Shown: positions 32,453 to 42,673 of the stretch, one piece after another
Numbering within the stretch: the stretch's first letter is position 1
How the letters are laid out: every line of letters begins with the position of its first letter
Source: Aliidongia dinghuensis
Lineage (GTDB): Bacteria; Pseudomonadota; Alphaproteobacteria; ATCC43930; CGMCC-115725
DNA: 64,000 bases
Assembly: GCF_014643535.1 (NCBI RefSeq)
Contig: NZ_BMJQ01000006.1
Coordinates: forward strand, 186,001-250,000
Direction: 5' to 3'
The notes under the pieces: model-generated
Told to the model about the DNA's origin: nothing
Databases searched by the model: none
Seen by the model: the letters and a program-made list of their open reading frames with translations, nothing else
Made by a program: the position numbers and the translations under genes

Positions 32453-34032
32453 AACCCAAGTGGCGGCCGTCGCTGGGCCTCGTCGTCTTCGCCGTTTTCT
32501 CGGCGGTCATGGCGATGCCGCTCGTCGGGCTGTTCCTGTTCCGGCTCTACGACAACCAGCTGATCCGCCAGACGGAGCAGGAGCTGATCGCCCAGGGCGC
32601 CACGCTTTCGGCGCTGTTCGCGGCCGAGGTTGAGGCGAAGATCGCGGCCGAGAGCGGGCGGACGCCGCTCGCGCTCGGCGCCCCGGAACCGCCGCCGGAC
32701 GCCACCGCCGATCCGGCCGGGCGCTATCACCCCGTGCCGGCCACGCTCGACCTCGCCCGTGACGATCGGCTGCCGCCTCGGCCGGATGCGGTGGCCGCGA
32801 CTACGGCGCCGGACCCCCGGCTGGCCGAGATCGGCCAGCACCTGGCAGCGCTCGCCGCGGAGACGCAGAAGACGACGCTCACCGGTTTCCGCATCCTCGA
32901 TCCGCAAGGCGTCGTCATCGGCGGGCGCGAGGAGATGGGCCGGTCGCTGGCCGGGGTCGACGAGGTCGCGGCGGCGCTGGCCGGCCGCTACAAGAGCGTG
33001 CTCCGGCAGCGCATCCCGAACGGACCGGAGCCGGCCTTGTCGTCGATCAGCCGCGGCGCGCATGTCCGGGTGTTCGCCGCAATGCCCGTATTCGTCGACG
33101 ACCGGGTCGCGGGCGTCGTCTATCTCTCGCGCACGCCCAGCAACATCCTCGAGAGCCTCTATGCCGAGCGGCGGAGCGTGCTGGTCGCCGCCCTCACCAT
33201 CCTGCTCGTCACCATGGCGATCGGCTATGTGTTCCTCCGCATCCTGACGCGGCCGATCCACGAGCTCATCCGCCGCACCGCCGAGATCCAGAGCGGCGAC
33301 CGCAGCGCCCTCCGGCCGCTCGTCCACCATGGCACGCGCGAGATCGCGCTCCTGTCGCAGAGCTTCCTCGACATGGCAGAGAGCCTGTTCGACCGGTCGG
33401 ACTATATCGCGACCTTCACCGCCCATGTCTCCCATGAGCTGAAGTCGCCGCTGACCTCGATCCAGGGGGCGGCCGAGCTGCTTTACGACAATGCCGAGCG
33501 CATGACCGAGGCCGAGCGGCGCAAGTTCCTCCGCAACATCATGGGCGATGCCCAGCGGCTCGCGACCCTGGTCCGCCGCCTGCGCGAACTCGCGAAGGCG
33601 GACAATCCCGAGCTCGGCGGCACGACCAATATCGGCGCCGTGATCGCACGGCTGCGCGAGGTGCGGATACCGCTCGCGATCGCGACCACGGGGGACGCAA
33701 CGGCCGCGATCGGCATCTCCGAGGAGAATGCGGCCATCGTGCTGTCCCATCTCGCCGACAATGCGGCCCAGCATGGCGCCACCGGCTTGCATGTCCATGT
33801 CGAGCCGGCGGCGGACCGCGTGCGCATCACGGTGTCCGACGACGGCACCGGTATTTCGGAGGGCAACCGCGCACGCATCTTCGATGCCCATTTCACCACG
33901 CGCCGGGAAAACGGCGGCACCGGCATGGGGCTCAGCATCGTGTGCTCGATGCTGCGCGCCCACCGCGGCGGCATCCGCCTCGTGCCAAGCCGGGCCGGCA
34001 GCGCGTTCGAGATCCTGTTGCCGAAGGCCTGA
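32449..34032 (+). CDS. CreC-like membrane sensor histidine kinase
   Basis: A 527-residue sensor kinase. A first membrane helix (about 9-31) and a second (about 245-266) enclose a periplasmic sensor of some 210 residues that includes a Pro/Ala-rich stretch near 70-120. HAMP follows (about 267-315), then HisKA with His329 in AHVSHELKSPLTS, and a HATPase with N box LADNAAQHGA (near 437) and G box GGTGMGLSIV. It is translationally coupled to the response regulator. The stop is 5 bases from the convergent phosphodiesterase stop. The signal sensed is unknown. Confidence 0.92.
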   Translation: MKPKWRPSLGLVVFAVFSAVMAMPLVGLFLFRLYDNQLIRQTEQELIAQGATLSALFAAEVEAKIAAESGRTPLALGAPEPPPDATADPAGRYHPVPATLDLARDDRLPPRPDAVAATTAPDPRLAEIGQHLAALAAETQKTTLTGFRILDPQGVVIGGREEMGRSLAGVDEVAAALAGRYKSVLRQRIPNGPEPALSSISRGAHVRVFAAMPVFVDDRVAGVVYLSRTPSNILESLYAERRSVLVAALTILLVTMAIGYVFLRILTRPIHELIRRTAEIQSGDRSALRPLVHHGTREIALLSQSFLDMAESLFDRSDYIATFTAHVSHELKSPLTSIQGAAELLYDNAERMTEAERRKFLRNIMGDAQRLATLVRRLRELAKADNPELGGTTNIGAVIARLREVRIPLAIATTGDATAAIGISEENAAIVLSHLADNAAQHGATGLHVHVEPAADRVRITVSDDGTGISEGNRARIFDAHFTTRRENGGTGMGLSIVCSMLRAHRGGIRLVPSRAGSAFEILLPKA

Positions 34033-34037
34033 AGGGG

Positions 34038-34511
34038 CTAGCGCGGCACGAGGTCGAAGAGCTCGACCGACGGGCCTGCGGGCTGCAATACCATCCGGCC
34101 GGCGGCGATCGGCAGGGAAAAGCGGCGCGGCCCGGCACTGCCGGGATTGATGTAGACGACGCCATCCTTGTCATACCGGCGCGGCTGGTGGGAATGGCCG
34201 TAGACCACCGCCTGAAACCCGGCGGCCGCCGGGTCGAGGTCGAGCTCCGCGATATTATGGATGACGTAGATCGATGCGCCGCCGCAGGTGAGCACCGTGG
34301 ACAGCGGTAGCGCCTCCGCCCAGGCCCCGCGGTCGACATTGCCGCGCACGGCGGTGACGGGCGCCAGGCGTGCCAGGGCGTCCAGCACTGCCGGGTCGCC
34401 GACGTCGCCCGCATGGATGATGAAATCGCTGCCGCGGAGTGCGGCCAGTGCCTCCGGCCTCAGCAGCCCATGCGTATCCGAGATCAGCCCGATAGTGATC
34501 GGCTGGGTCAT
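34038..34511 (-). CDS. YfcE/MJ0936-family metallophosphoesterase
   Basis: A 157-residue calcineurin-like phosphodiesterase. Metal-binding motifs in order: ISDTHG (D-x-H), HAGDVGD (G-D), GNVDRG (GN-x-D), VIHN, and YGHSHQP (G-H-x-H). Small single-domain enzymes of this type hydrolyse phosphodiesters with Mn2+ or Ni2+. I use ATG 34511 with GGAGG five bases upstream; the frame is open to 34946 without homology. The gene is divergent from the LysR gene at 34630. Confidence 0.9.
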   Translation of the reverse strand: MTQPITIGLISDTHGLLRPEALAALRGSDFIIHAGDVGDPAVLDALARLAPVTAVRGNVDRGAWAEALPLSTVLTCGGASIYVIHNIAELDLDPAAAGFQAVVYGHSHQPRRYDKDGVVYINPGSAGPRRFSLPIAAGRMVLQPAGPSVELFDLVPR

Positions 34512-34629
34512 GGTTCCTCCGCTCGCGCCCCCCTGAATCATCGCCAGCACGCAGGATGCCGCCAAGAGCGCTTGCATCCGTCGCAGGATCGGAAACAATG
34601 ACGCATCTTCGTTTCCGGACCTGTCCCAC

Positions 34630-35553
34630 ATGCCTCTGCCCGATTTCGAAGCCTGGGCAATCTTCGCGAAGGTTGCGGAGCGGCAATCGTTCGGCCGTGC
34701 CGCCGCCGAGCTCGGCTTTTCCAAGGCGACCGTATCGAAGGCGGTGAGCCGGCTCGAGACGCGCATCGGCGCGCCGCTGTTCCACCGCACGACGCGCCGC
34801 CTGTCGCTGACCGAAGCCGGGCGGACCGCGGCCGCCAGCGCCGAGCGGATCCTCAGCGCCGGTGTCGCCGCCGAGGCCGACGCGATCGCCCAGACCGCCA
34901 CACCGCGCGGCACCGTCCGCTTCGCCGCCCCCATGTCGTTCGGCATCCAGCATGTGGCACCGATCCTGCCGGCGTTCTTCTCAGCCTATCCCGAGGTCTC
35001 GGTCGACCTGCATCTGAGCGACGCCTTGGTCGACCTGATCGACGGCGGCTTCGACCTGGCGCTGCGCATCGCGGCACTCGCCGACTCGACGCTGAAGACG
35101 CGGCGGCTCTGCCAGGTGCAACGCCGGCTGGTCGGCTCACCCGCCTATCTCGACCGCCATGGCCGCCCGACGCATCCAAGCGAGCTCGAGCGGCATGTCT
35201 GCCTCGGCTACGCCTATCTGCCGACACGCGATCGCTGGCATTTCCAGCATGCCTCCGGCGAGGAGGAGACGGTGACGCCGACCGGGCCGCTCAAGGCGAA
35301 CAACGCCGACGCGCTGACTGCGACCGTGCTGGCTGGCCTGGGTCTCGCGATCCAGCCCGACTTCGTCATCTGGCAGGACCTGGCCGCCGGCCGGCTGGAG
35401 GCGGTGATGCCCGACTGGTCGCTGCCGCCGATCGCACTCAACATCGTGACGCCGCCGGGCGGCTTGCGACCGCCGCGCGTCACGGCACTCATCGAGTTCC
35501 TGGCCGCCCGCCTGTCCAAGGCACCATGGGCGGAAGGCCTGGCGGCGGCGTAA
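34630..35553 (+). CDS. LysR-family regulator
   Basis: A 307-residue LysR protein. The winged helix-turn-helix covers about 1-65 (AERQSFGRAAAELGFSKATV, 20 residues, then SRLETRIGAPLFHRTTRRLS). The effector domain belongs to the PBP2_CrgA-like branch (RFAAPMSFGIQHVAPILPAF in part, WQDLAAGRLE near the end). Many relatives control divergently placed oxidoreductases or transporters; here the divergent gene is the phosphodiesterase at 34038. The 118-base gap between them probably holds its operator, but no clear T-N11-A palindrome stood out. Confidence 0.9.
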   Translation: MPLPDFEAWAIFAKVAERQSFGRAAAELGFSKATVSKAVSRLETRIGAPLFHRTTRRLSLTEAGRTAAASAERILSAGVAAEADAIAQTATPRGTVRFAAPMSFGIQHVAPILPAFFSAYPEVSVDLHLSDALVDLIDGGFDLALRIAALADSTLKTRRLCQVQRRLVGSPAYLDRHGRPTHPSELERHVCLGYAYLPTRDRWHFQHASGEEETVTPTGPLKANNADALTATVLAGLGLAIQPDFVIWQDLAAGRLEAVMPDWSLPPIALNIVTPPGGLRPPRVTALIEFLAARLSKAPWAEGLAAA

Positions 35554-35618
35554 GGCCCTCTCATCGCTCGGCGACCGATCGGCCGGCAGGATGCGACGCA
35601 GTATAATAAGCGCGCACT

Positions 35619-36917
35619 CTATCTCGAATCGGAAGTGGCCTCGGCAACGGACTCGAGGACTGGGCCGGCCGCTGCCGATCGCATCTCCGCCCATTCCCGC
35701 ATGACGCGCCGCGCGACGAGCACCAGGAGGCCGATGGTCGCGATCGGGCCGAGCGGGATGCCGGCCCCGATGCCGATGCTGCGCGATGCCAGCGGCACCA
35801 GCCAGACGACGGCGAGCACGGTCTTTTCCCACGGCAGGAACCCGGTCTTGCGCGCATCCTGCCAGAGCCACGCGATCGCCACCGTCATCGGTAGCAGGTC
35901 GTAGAACAGGATGATGGGTGCCGCGAAGAGCGAGCCCACGATGAGCGCCATCGCGCGCACCGGCTGGCTGAGCGCCTGGCGCCAGGCAACGGCGGCCAAG
36001 GCGCAGCCCGCGACGGCGGCCACGCCCTGGACGGCATAGGCGAGCGGCACGGCGCCGCCCAGGATGCGCACGGCGCCGAACAGGCTCACCAGCCCGGCGA
36101 AGCCGACCTTGCCGGTCTCGAAGGTCAGCGTCGTCGCCGTCCGCGACAGCTGCAGGAAGGCCGCCCAGGTCTCCCAGCCATAGAGGAGCAGCGACAGGGC
36201 GATGCAGAGCGCCACCGTCGCGGCCATGGCGCCAAGCGCTCGCCAGCGTGCCCCGGCAAGCAGCGCCACCGGTGCCACCAAGAGGAAATGCGGCTTGTAG
36301 CAGAGCGCACCCAGGATGGCCCCGGCCAGGATCGGCCGCCGATCGATGAAATAGGTTGCCGCCGCGAAGATCGCGCTGGTCGCAAAGGAATTCTGCCCGA
36401 TGCCAAAGGCGATGATCGCCGATGGGAAAGACAGAAAGGCGACGAGCATCTCGCGCCGCGGCAAGATCGGCCGCAAAGCGAAAACATAAAGCGCGCCGGT
36501 CACGGCACCCCAGGCAAAGAAACCGACGAGATAGGGCAGGTGCGCCGCGAGCGCGCAATAGACGAGATAGGTCGGCGGATAGAAGAACCAGTAGTCATAG
36601 GGCAGATCCGCGTCGCCGAACACGGTGCGCTCGGCCAGCCGATGGCTCGGCTGGTCGTAGGCCAGCGCCGGCGTTCCCTGGTCCGCAAGATGTCCCGCTG
36701 CATAGAAGCTGATGAAATCCGTCGAGGCGGGGCGGTCGAGCGGCACGATGAGACCGTAGGTGCCCGCCGCGAGCACGATCATCGCGATGATTTCCAGCAC
36801 GAGCAGCAGGCGGCCATAGCCCGCGACGCGCGCCGCATCGAGCCACGCCCCGCTGCGCAACTGGCCGAGGACCATGGCTCCAAAGTCCTTTGCGCTAGTC
36901 GTTGACTTCGCTTGCAT
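35619..36917 (-). CDS. DUF2029/GT87-like integral membrane protein
   Basis: A 432-residue membrane protein with about ten to eleven helices. The first periplasmic loop reads RPASTDFISFYAAGHLADQG (20 residues), then ALAYDQPSHR, the Asp-containing pattern of GT87 polyprenyl-phosphate-mannose-type transferases (DUF2029). The YWFFYPPTYLVY segment is also typical. It may add a sugar to an envelope polymer. The ATG at 36917 is chosen; ATG 36875 with GGAG upstream is a reasonable alternative. It is divergent from the Flp pilus operon; whether it glycosylates pilin is speculation. Confidence 0.8.
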   Translation of the reverse strand: MQAKSTTSAKDFGAMVLGQLRSGAWLDAARVAGYGRLLLVLEIIAMIVLAAGTYGLIVPLDRPASTDFISFYAAGHLADQGTPALAYDQPSHRLAERTVFGDADLPYDYWFFYPPTYLVYCALAAHLPYLVGFFAWGAVTGALYVFALRPILPRREMLVAFLSFPSAIIAFGIGQNSFATSAIFAAATYFIDRRPILAGAILGALCYKPHFLLVAPVALLAGARWRALGAMAATVALCIALSLLLYGWETWAAFLQLSRTATTLTFETGKVGFAGLVSLFGAVRILGGAVPLAYAVQGVAAVAGCALAAVAWRQALSQPVRAMALIVGSLFAAPIILFYDLLPMTVAIAWLWQDARKTGFLPWEKTVLAVVWLVPLASRSIGIGAGIPLGPIATIGLLVLVARRVMREWAEMRSAAAGPVLESVAEATSDSR

Positions 36918-37295
36918 CCTCGGGCGAGCCTTTCTTTTGCACCGCACAAGATTTCATTCTAATTTCCGGCACTTCGCCAAGCCGCACCGAAAAAAACAAC
37001 CAAACTCATTAAAAGTTTATCAATGAGTTCCGTGTAAACGTAGGATAATCTTAAAATTATCAGAAGCTATCCGTAAAAATATAGCGATATTCACATTCCA
37101 AAACCGCACGAATTAAGTCATATTCCGGAACACGCCGGCCTTTAACCGCGCATTAACTGTCTTGATCTAGACTGTCAAATGCGGCCCGCCGAGAGTGTTC
37201 GGATTGATGTGAGAGCACTCAATAACGGGGACCGTGCGTACTGCGTCTCCGGCGTAAATCTAGCCCCGCTCTCAAGAGCATTCGAGGAGCTTACG
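36918..37295. promoter_or_regulatory. AT-rich control region upstream of flp
   Basis: 378 bases between the GT87-like gene and flp, markedly AT-rich from about 36940 to 37170. No gene is supported; an open frame from 37179 runs into flp but lacks a ribosome site. The segment contains the CtrA-type box described separately. A highly expressed pilin promoter is expected here. Confidence 0.6.
37142..37157 (+). promoter_or_regulatory. CtrA-type binding site upstream of the pilin gene
   Basis: TTAA (37142-37145), seven bases, TTAAC (37153-37157): an exact TTAA-N7-TTAAC match to the alphaproteobacterial CtrA consensus. It lies 139 bases before the flp start codon. In Caulobacter the pilin gene pilA is CtrA-activated, so the position makes sense. 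Binding is inferred from the motif only. Confidence 0.6.
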
Positions 37296-37475
37296 ATGAA
37301 GTATATTGCGACTGCTCACCATCTCCTGTGCAACCTCGGCCGTGACAAGCGTGGCGTCAGCGCCGTGGAATACGCCCTGCTCGCCGCGCTGATCGCGCTC
37401 GCCATCATCGGCGCCGTCACGACCTTCGGCACCAATCTCAGCGGCATCTTCACGAAGGTTGGCGGCAGCATCTAA
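37296..37475 (+). CDS. flp: Flp-family type IVb pilin
   Basis: A 59-residue prepilin. The leader ends in RDKRG, with cleavage expected after Gly20. The mature N-terminus VSAVEYALLAALIALAIIGA has Glu at +5 and Tyr at +6, the Flp signature, and forms the polymerising hydrophobic helix. The prepilin peptidase gene is next on the same strand. GAGGAG lies seven bases before the ATG. It is the major subunit of the tight-adherence pilus encoded by the following genes. Confidence 0.96.
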   Translation: MKYIATAHHLLCNLGRDKRGVSAVEYALLAALIALAIIGAVTTFGTNLSGIFTKVGGSI

Positions 37476-37515
37476 CCGTCCGGCCGACGCCTAGTCCGCA
37501 GGGTTCCCAGAATAT

Positions 37516-37550
37516 CCTCTCAGCACGGCGGGCAACTGCCGGCTGAGAGG
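37516..37550 (+). terminator. Hairpin between flp and cpaA
   Basis: CCTCTCAGC (37516-37524) pairs with GCTGAGAGG (37542-37550), with a further CGGC/GCCG inner stem after a bulged A. There is no T-run after it. It probably causes partial termination or 3' protection so that the pilin message exceeds the assembly genes. Confidence 0.6.
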
Positions 37551-37568
37551 CTATAGGGGGAGGGATCG

Positions 37569-38099
37569 TTGCTACCGCTCATCCTCGGGGCCTCGTTCCT
37601 GATCTACCTTGCGGTGGCCTGGAACGACCTGTTCCACCGGTCGATCCCTAATTTCCTGTCGTTCGGGATTGCGGGGCTCGCGGTGCTCCGCATGGCGCTT
37701 GCCGTACCGCCCGGCGGCGCACTCTGGGCCGTCGTCATCGCTCTTATCGTATTCGCGGTCGCCCTCCTGTGCTTCGCGCGCGGCTGGCTCGGCGGCGGCG
37801 ACGTCAAGCTTTTGACCGCGACGATTCTGCTCATTGGCGCCCGCGACTCCTTGCCTTTCCTCATCTGCATGGCGATCGCCGGCGGCATTCTGTCGGTGTT
37901 GGTGCTCCTGTGGGCCGGTGCCGAGCGATGGCGCACCCGGCATCGAGCGGCCGCATCCGGCCCCACCCTTGCCGATACGCCCGTCGCCGATACGCCTTTG
38001 GCCAATCCGCCCGCGACCCCGCCGGTCTCGGTGCCCTATGGCATCGCGATTTCGCTGTCGGCGGTCCTGGCCCTGTTTTCACAATTTCATCAGCTTTAG
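37569..38099 (+). CDS. cpaA: Prepilin peptidase CpaA/TadV
   Basis: A 176-residue inner membrane aspartyl peptidase with about five to six helices. The two catalytic Asp are Asp20 (WNDLFHRSIPN) and Asp78 in the GGGD motif (WLGGGDVKLLTA). It lacks the methylase domain, as is usual for the Flp system. It removes the leader from Flp and from the TadE/F-type pseudopilins. The start is TTG at 37569, preceded by GGGGGAGGGA. A Pro/Ala/Thr-rich cytoplasmic loop with DTPVADTPLANPP repeats lies before the last helix. Confidence 0.92.
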   Translation: MLPLILGASFLIYLAVAWNDLFHRSIPNFLSFGIAGLAVLRMALAVPPGGALWAVVIALIVFAVALLCFARGWLGGGDVKLLTATILLIGARDSLPFLICMAIAGGILSVLVLLWAGAERWRTRHRAAASGPTLADTPVADTPLANPPATPPVSVPYGIAISLSAVLALFSQFHQL

Positions 38100-38108
38100 G
38101 CGCATGCC

Positions 38109-39008
38109 ATGGGCTTGAGAATCATCCTCGTCCTGCTTCTGCTCGTCTCGGGCGCGATCGTGGCCAAGCTCGCCTTGTTCAACGATCCGGCGCCGGTGGA
38201 AGCGAAGACGGCGCCCCACGCCATGATGATCGTCGCGACCACGACCCTGCCCGTCGGCACCCTGGTCAAGCAGCAGGACCTGCAGTTCGCGCCGATGCCG
38301 GACGGCATGACACAGGACAGCGTGTTCGCACGGCCACTCGCGGGCGACACGGCGGAGCAGTCGGCGGCCGACCACAAGCTCTTCGACGAGGTGACGGGTG
38401 CAGTCGCCCGGCGCCGGATCGAAGCCGGCGACCCGATCCCGCGCGGCGGCGTCGTGAAACCCGGCGAGAGCGGTTTCCTCGCCGCGGTCCTCGCCCCCGG
38501 GCAACGGGCGATCACGATCGGCGTCACCGCCGTATCGGGGGCTGCGGGCCTGATCTATCCGGGCGACCGGGTCGACGTCATCCTGACCCAAATCCTCAAC
38601 ATTCAGGATGTGTCCTTGACACATCGTTCCGTTGCAGAAACGATCGCCCAGGACGTTCGCGTTCTCGCGATCGATCAGCAGCTGCAGGCCAAGGCGACCC
38701 AGAGCGGCCCCGAGGGCAAGCTCGCCCAGACGGTGACGCTAGAGGTCGATCCGCAGCAGGCCGAGAAAATCGTGGTCGCGGGCAAGCTCGGCGACCTGTC
38801 GCTTACGATCCGCAGTCTGGAGCCTGCGGCGAACGCCGGAACCCCGGCCGCGGCCGGCAACAGCCCGATCTGGGCGGAGGACGTGTCTCCGGCGCTTCGC
38901 CGGTTGATCCCCCCGCAGAAGCCGCCCGCCGTCGCGAGGGCGGTCGTGGTCTATCGGGGGGCCGAGAAGACCGACGCGCCCGCACAACAACAGTCCGCAC
39001 AGCAATAA
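38109..39008 (+). CDS. cpaB: Flp pilus assembly protein CpaB/RcpC
   Basis: A 299-residue periplasmic protein with one N-terminal membrane segment (residues 2-20). It has a SAF-type domain beginning TTLPVGTLVKQQDLQF and the RcpC block GQRAITIGVTAVSGAAGLIYPGD (core IYPGDRVDVILTQ). It is thought to support the secretin. It lies 9 bases after cpaA in the tad operon. The C-terminus is Ala/Gln-rich and ends at 39008. Confidence 0.93.
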   Translation: MGLRIILVLLLLVSGAIVAKLALFNDPAPVEAKTAPHAMMIVATTTLPVGTLVKQQDLQFAPMPDGMTQDSVFARPLAGDTAEQSAADHKLFDEVTGAVARRRIEAGDPIPRGGVVKPGESGFLAAVLAPGQRAITIGVTAVSGAAGLIYPGDRVDVILTQILNIQDVSLTHRSVAETIAQDVRVLAIDQQLQAKATQSGPEGKLAQTVTLEVDPQQAEKIVVAGKLGDLSLTIRSLEPAANAGTPAAAGNSPIWAEDVSPALRRLIPPQKPPAVARAVVVYRGAEKTDAPAQQQSAQQ

Positions 39009-39053
39009 CCGAGCCGACCGACAAGGAAACAGGGGCCGTAACCGAGCAAAGCG

Positions 39054-40478
39054 ATGCGAGAATTCTTAAAAAAAATAGTCATCGTCATGCTTCTGGTGCT
39101 GGGCACTGCCGCCGGCGGCCACCGGGGCTGGGCGGCCGGTGCGCCGATCGTAATCGACGTATCCCAGGGCCGGCTGATCTCGCTGGCAACACCGGCGGCA
39201 AGCGTGTTCATCGCGGACCCGACGATCGCGGACGTGCAGGTGCCGATGCCGACGCGCGTCTTCGTGCTCGGCCGCAAGGCCGGCCGCACCACGCTCTATG
39301 CGCTTGGCGCCGACGGCCAGCAGATCGCAGCCATGGACGTCGAGGTACGCAACGGCAGCGATGCCGTGCAGAAGGCGATCGAGGCCGATCCCGCCACCCG
39401 CGACGTCAAGGTCACCGGCACCAACAACGGCCTGGCGCTCGAGGGTGCCGCCCGCGATCCGGCCGCGGCCTACCGCGCCAGCAAGATCGTCGCCAGCAGC
39501 CAAAAGGACAGCGACACCCTCGACGACCGGACGAAGATCAAGAGCTCGGCGCAGGTCACGATCCGCGTCCGCATCGCCGAGGTCTCGCGCACGGTCACCA
39601 AGGAGCTCGGCATCAACTGGAACTCGTTCTTGAACACCGGCGCGTTCAAGTTCGGCCTGTTCACGGGGCGCGTGCCGTATCCGGCGGTCCAGGTGTCCGG
39701 CGGCACATTCGTACCCGGCCCGTTCCAGCCCGACCCGACCGGCGCCGGCTCCATCATCAGCTCCATCAGCACCAAGCACATCAGCGGCGATGCGGTCATC
39801 GACGCGCTGGCCCAGGAAGGGCTGATCACTGTGCTGGCCGAGCCGAACCTGACCGCGCTCTCGGGCGAGAAGGCGAGCTTCCTCGCCGGCGGCGAGTTCC
39901 CGATCCCGGTCTCCCAATACCAGAACGCGATCACCATCGAGTTCAAGCAATACGGCGTGTCGCTCGATTTCGTGCCGACCGTGCTGTCGTCGAACCGCAT
40001 CAGCATGCATGTCCGGCCCGAGGTGAGCGAGCTCACCAACGCCGGCGCCATCACGATCAACGGCACCACGGTGCCGGGCCTGCAGGTACGGCGCGCCGAC
40101 ACGACGATCGAGCTCGGCAGCGGCGAGAGCTTCGCGATCGGCGGCCTGCTGCAGAACAACATGACCTCGACGGTCAGCCGCTATCCGGGACTGGGCGACC
40201 TGCCGATCCTGGGCGCGCTCTTCCGTTCGACGAATTTTACGCGGAACGAGAGCGAGCTCATCATCATCGTGACGCCCTATGTCGCGCAGCCGATCGCCGA
40301 TCCGAAGACGATCCGCCTGCCGACGGACGGGCTCCGGCCGCCGAGCGACCTCGAACGGATGCTGCTCGGCCGGATCGAGGGCATCCGCGGGCAACCCAGC
40401 GAATACGACGGGCAGCTCGCGATCGAGCGCCTCAAGGGGCCGCGCCTGCAGGGCGATGCCGGCTTCGAGCTGGAATGA
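39054..40478 (+). CDS. cpaC: Flp pilus outer membrane secretin CpaC/RcpA
   Basis: A 474-residue secretin. Signal peptide about 1-28 (ending GWAA). The N-terminal pilus domain (LISLATPAASVFIADPTIAD, 20 residues) precedes the secretin barrel domain, which shows VPGLQVRRADTTIELGSGES (20 residues) and the terminal LGDLPILGALFRS. It forms the outer membrane gate through which Flp pili emerge. It is the third assembly gene and lies 45 bases after cpaB. Confidence 0.95.
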   Translation: MREFLKKIVIVMLLVLGTAAGGHRGWAAGAPIVIDVSQGRLISLATPAASVFIADPTIADVQVPMPTRVFVLGRKAGRTTLYALGADGQQIAAMDVEVRNGSDAVQKAIEADPATRDVKVTGTNNGLALEGAARDPAAAYRASKIVASSQKDSDTLDDRTKIKSSAQVTIRVRIAEVSRTVTKELGINWNSFLNTGAFKFGLFTGRVPYPAVQVSGGTFVPGPFQPDPTGAGSIISSISTKHISGDAVIDALAQEGLITVLAEPNLTALSGEKASFLAGGEFPIPVSQYQNAITIEFKQYGVSLDFVPTVLSSNRISMHVRPEVSELTNAGAITINGTTVPGLQVRRADTTIELGSGESFAIGGLLQNNMTSTVSRYPGLGDLPILGALFRSTNFTRNESELIIIVTPYVAQPIADPKTIRLPTDGLRPPSDLERMLLGRIEGIRGQPSEYDGQLAIERLKGPRLQGDAGFELE

Positions 40479-40494
40479 TGGGAGATCCGCGCCC

Positions 40495-41244
40495 ATGACA
40501 CCGACCACCCTGAAACGAGCCACCGCCGCCGTTCTGCCGCTCGCCGCCGTCCTTGGTCTCGCCGTGGGGCTCGCCGCCTGCAGCCGCAATTCCGACGAGC
40601 AGCCGGTGACCGAGCTCAGCCAGACGAACCAGGCGCAGGTCGAACGGCACGAGCAGCAGTTCATCGTGCCGGCCTCGGCCGGCAAGGCCGGGCTTTCGGC
40701 CGCCTATCGGCGCGGCTTCGACCAGTTCCTGGCCGAGGCCGCAGCGGGTCGGCCGCAGCTTGTGCACCTGACCCTGTTCGGCGGCGCGCCCGAAACCGCC
40801 GCCCTGCTGCGCCAAGCGGCGATTGCCGACGGGCTCAACCCGGCCAAGATCACGATCCGCCCGGTCGCAGCAACAGGCGCCGCCGCCGCGAGCACGGCGC
40901 TTCAGACCACGGCCGTCGCCGCGACCTACCAGTTGGTCATGCCGAGCTGCGCGCGCCGCTCGGTCGATACTTTCTCCAACAGCCAGAACCCGGCGTGGAG
41001 CGATTTCGGCTGCTCGGTGAACAGCAGCCTCGCGGCCCAGGTCGAGGATCCGCATGACCTCGTCAGGGGCGAAGAAGGTGGCGAGACCGACGGCGCGTTG
41101 ACCAACGCCGCCATCGACCGGCTGATGCAGGACAAGGTCAAGCCGCTCGACCTCCACAACATCTCTTCCGTCGGGAGTGGCGGGTCCAGCGGCGGGGGCA
41201 GTGGCGGATCGGGTGGCGGATCGGGCGGCGGGGGTTCGCCATGA
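40495..41244 (+). CDS. cpaD: Pilus assembly lipoprotein CpaD
   Basis: A 249-residue lipoprotein (lipobox LAAC, Cys29) of the CpaD family, assigned by the motif SCARRSVDTFSNSQNPAWSDFGCSVNSSLAAQVEDPHDL, seen in pieces: WSDFGCSVNSSLAAQV and DPHDL. It assists secretin assembly at the outer membrane. The last 25 residues are almost only Gly and Ser, an unusual flexible tail. It is 16 bases downstream of cpaC. Confidence 0.9.
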   Translation: MTPTTLKRATAAVLPLAAVLGLAVGLAACSRNSDEQPVTELSQTNQAQVERHEQQFIVPASAGKAGLSAAYRRGFDQFLAEAAAGRPQLVHLTLFGGAPETAALLRQAAIADGLNPAKITIRPVAATGAAAASTALQTTAVAATYQLVMPSCARRSVDTFSNSQNPAWSDFGCSVNSSLAAQVEDPHDLVRGEEGGETDGALTNAAIDRLMQDKVKPLDLHNISSVGSGGSSGGGSGGSGGGSGGGGSP

Positions 41245-41299
41245 GCGCGAGACCGGAGCGGCCTGCGGCATCGCCGCGTTCGCGAGGGACTTGCTTCAG

Positions 41300-42670
<1,371 letters not shown>

Positions 42671-42673
42671 TCG

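Noticed and set aside
37769..40498. A 909-codon plus-strand frame across cpaA, cpaB and cpaC
   Set aside because: It is an Arg/Pro/Gly-rich out-of-frame reading of three well-supported tad genes.
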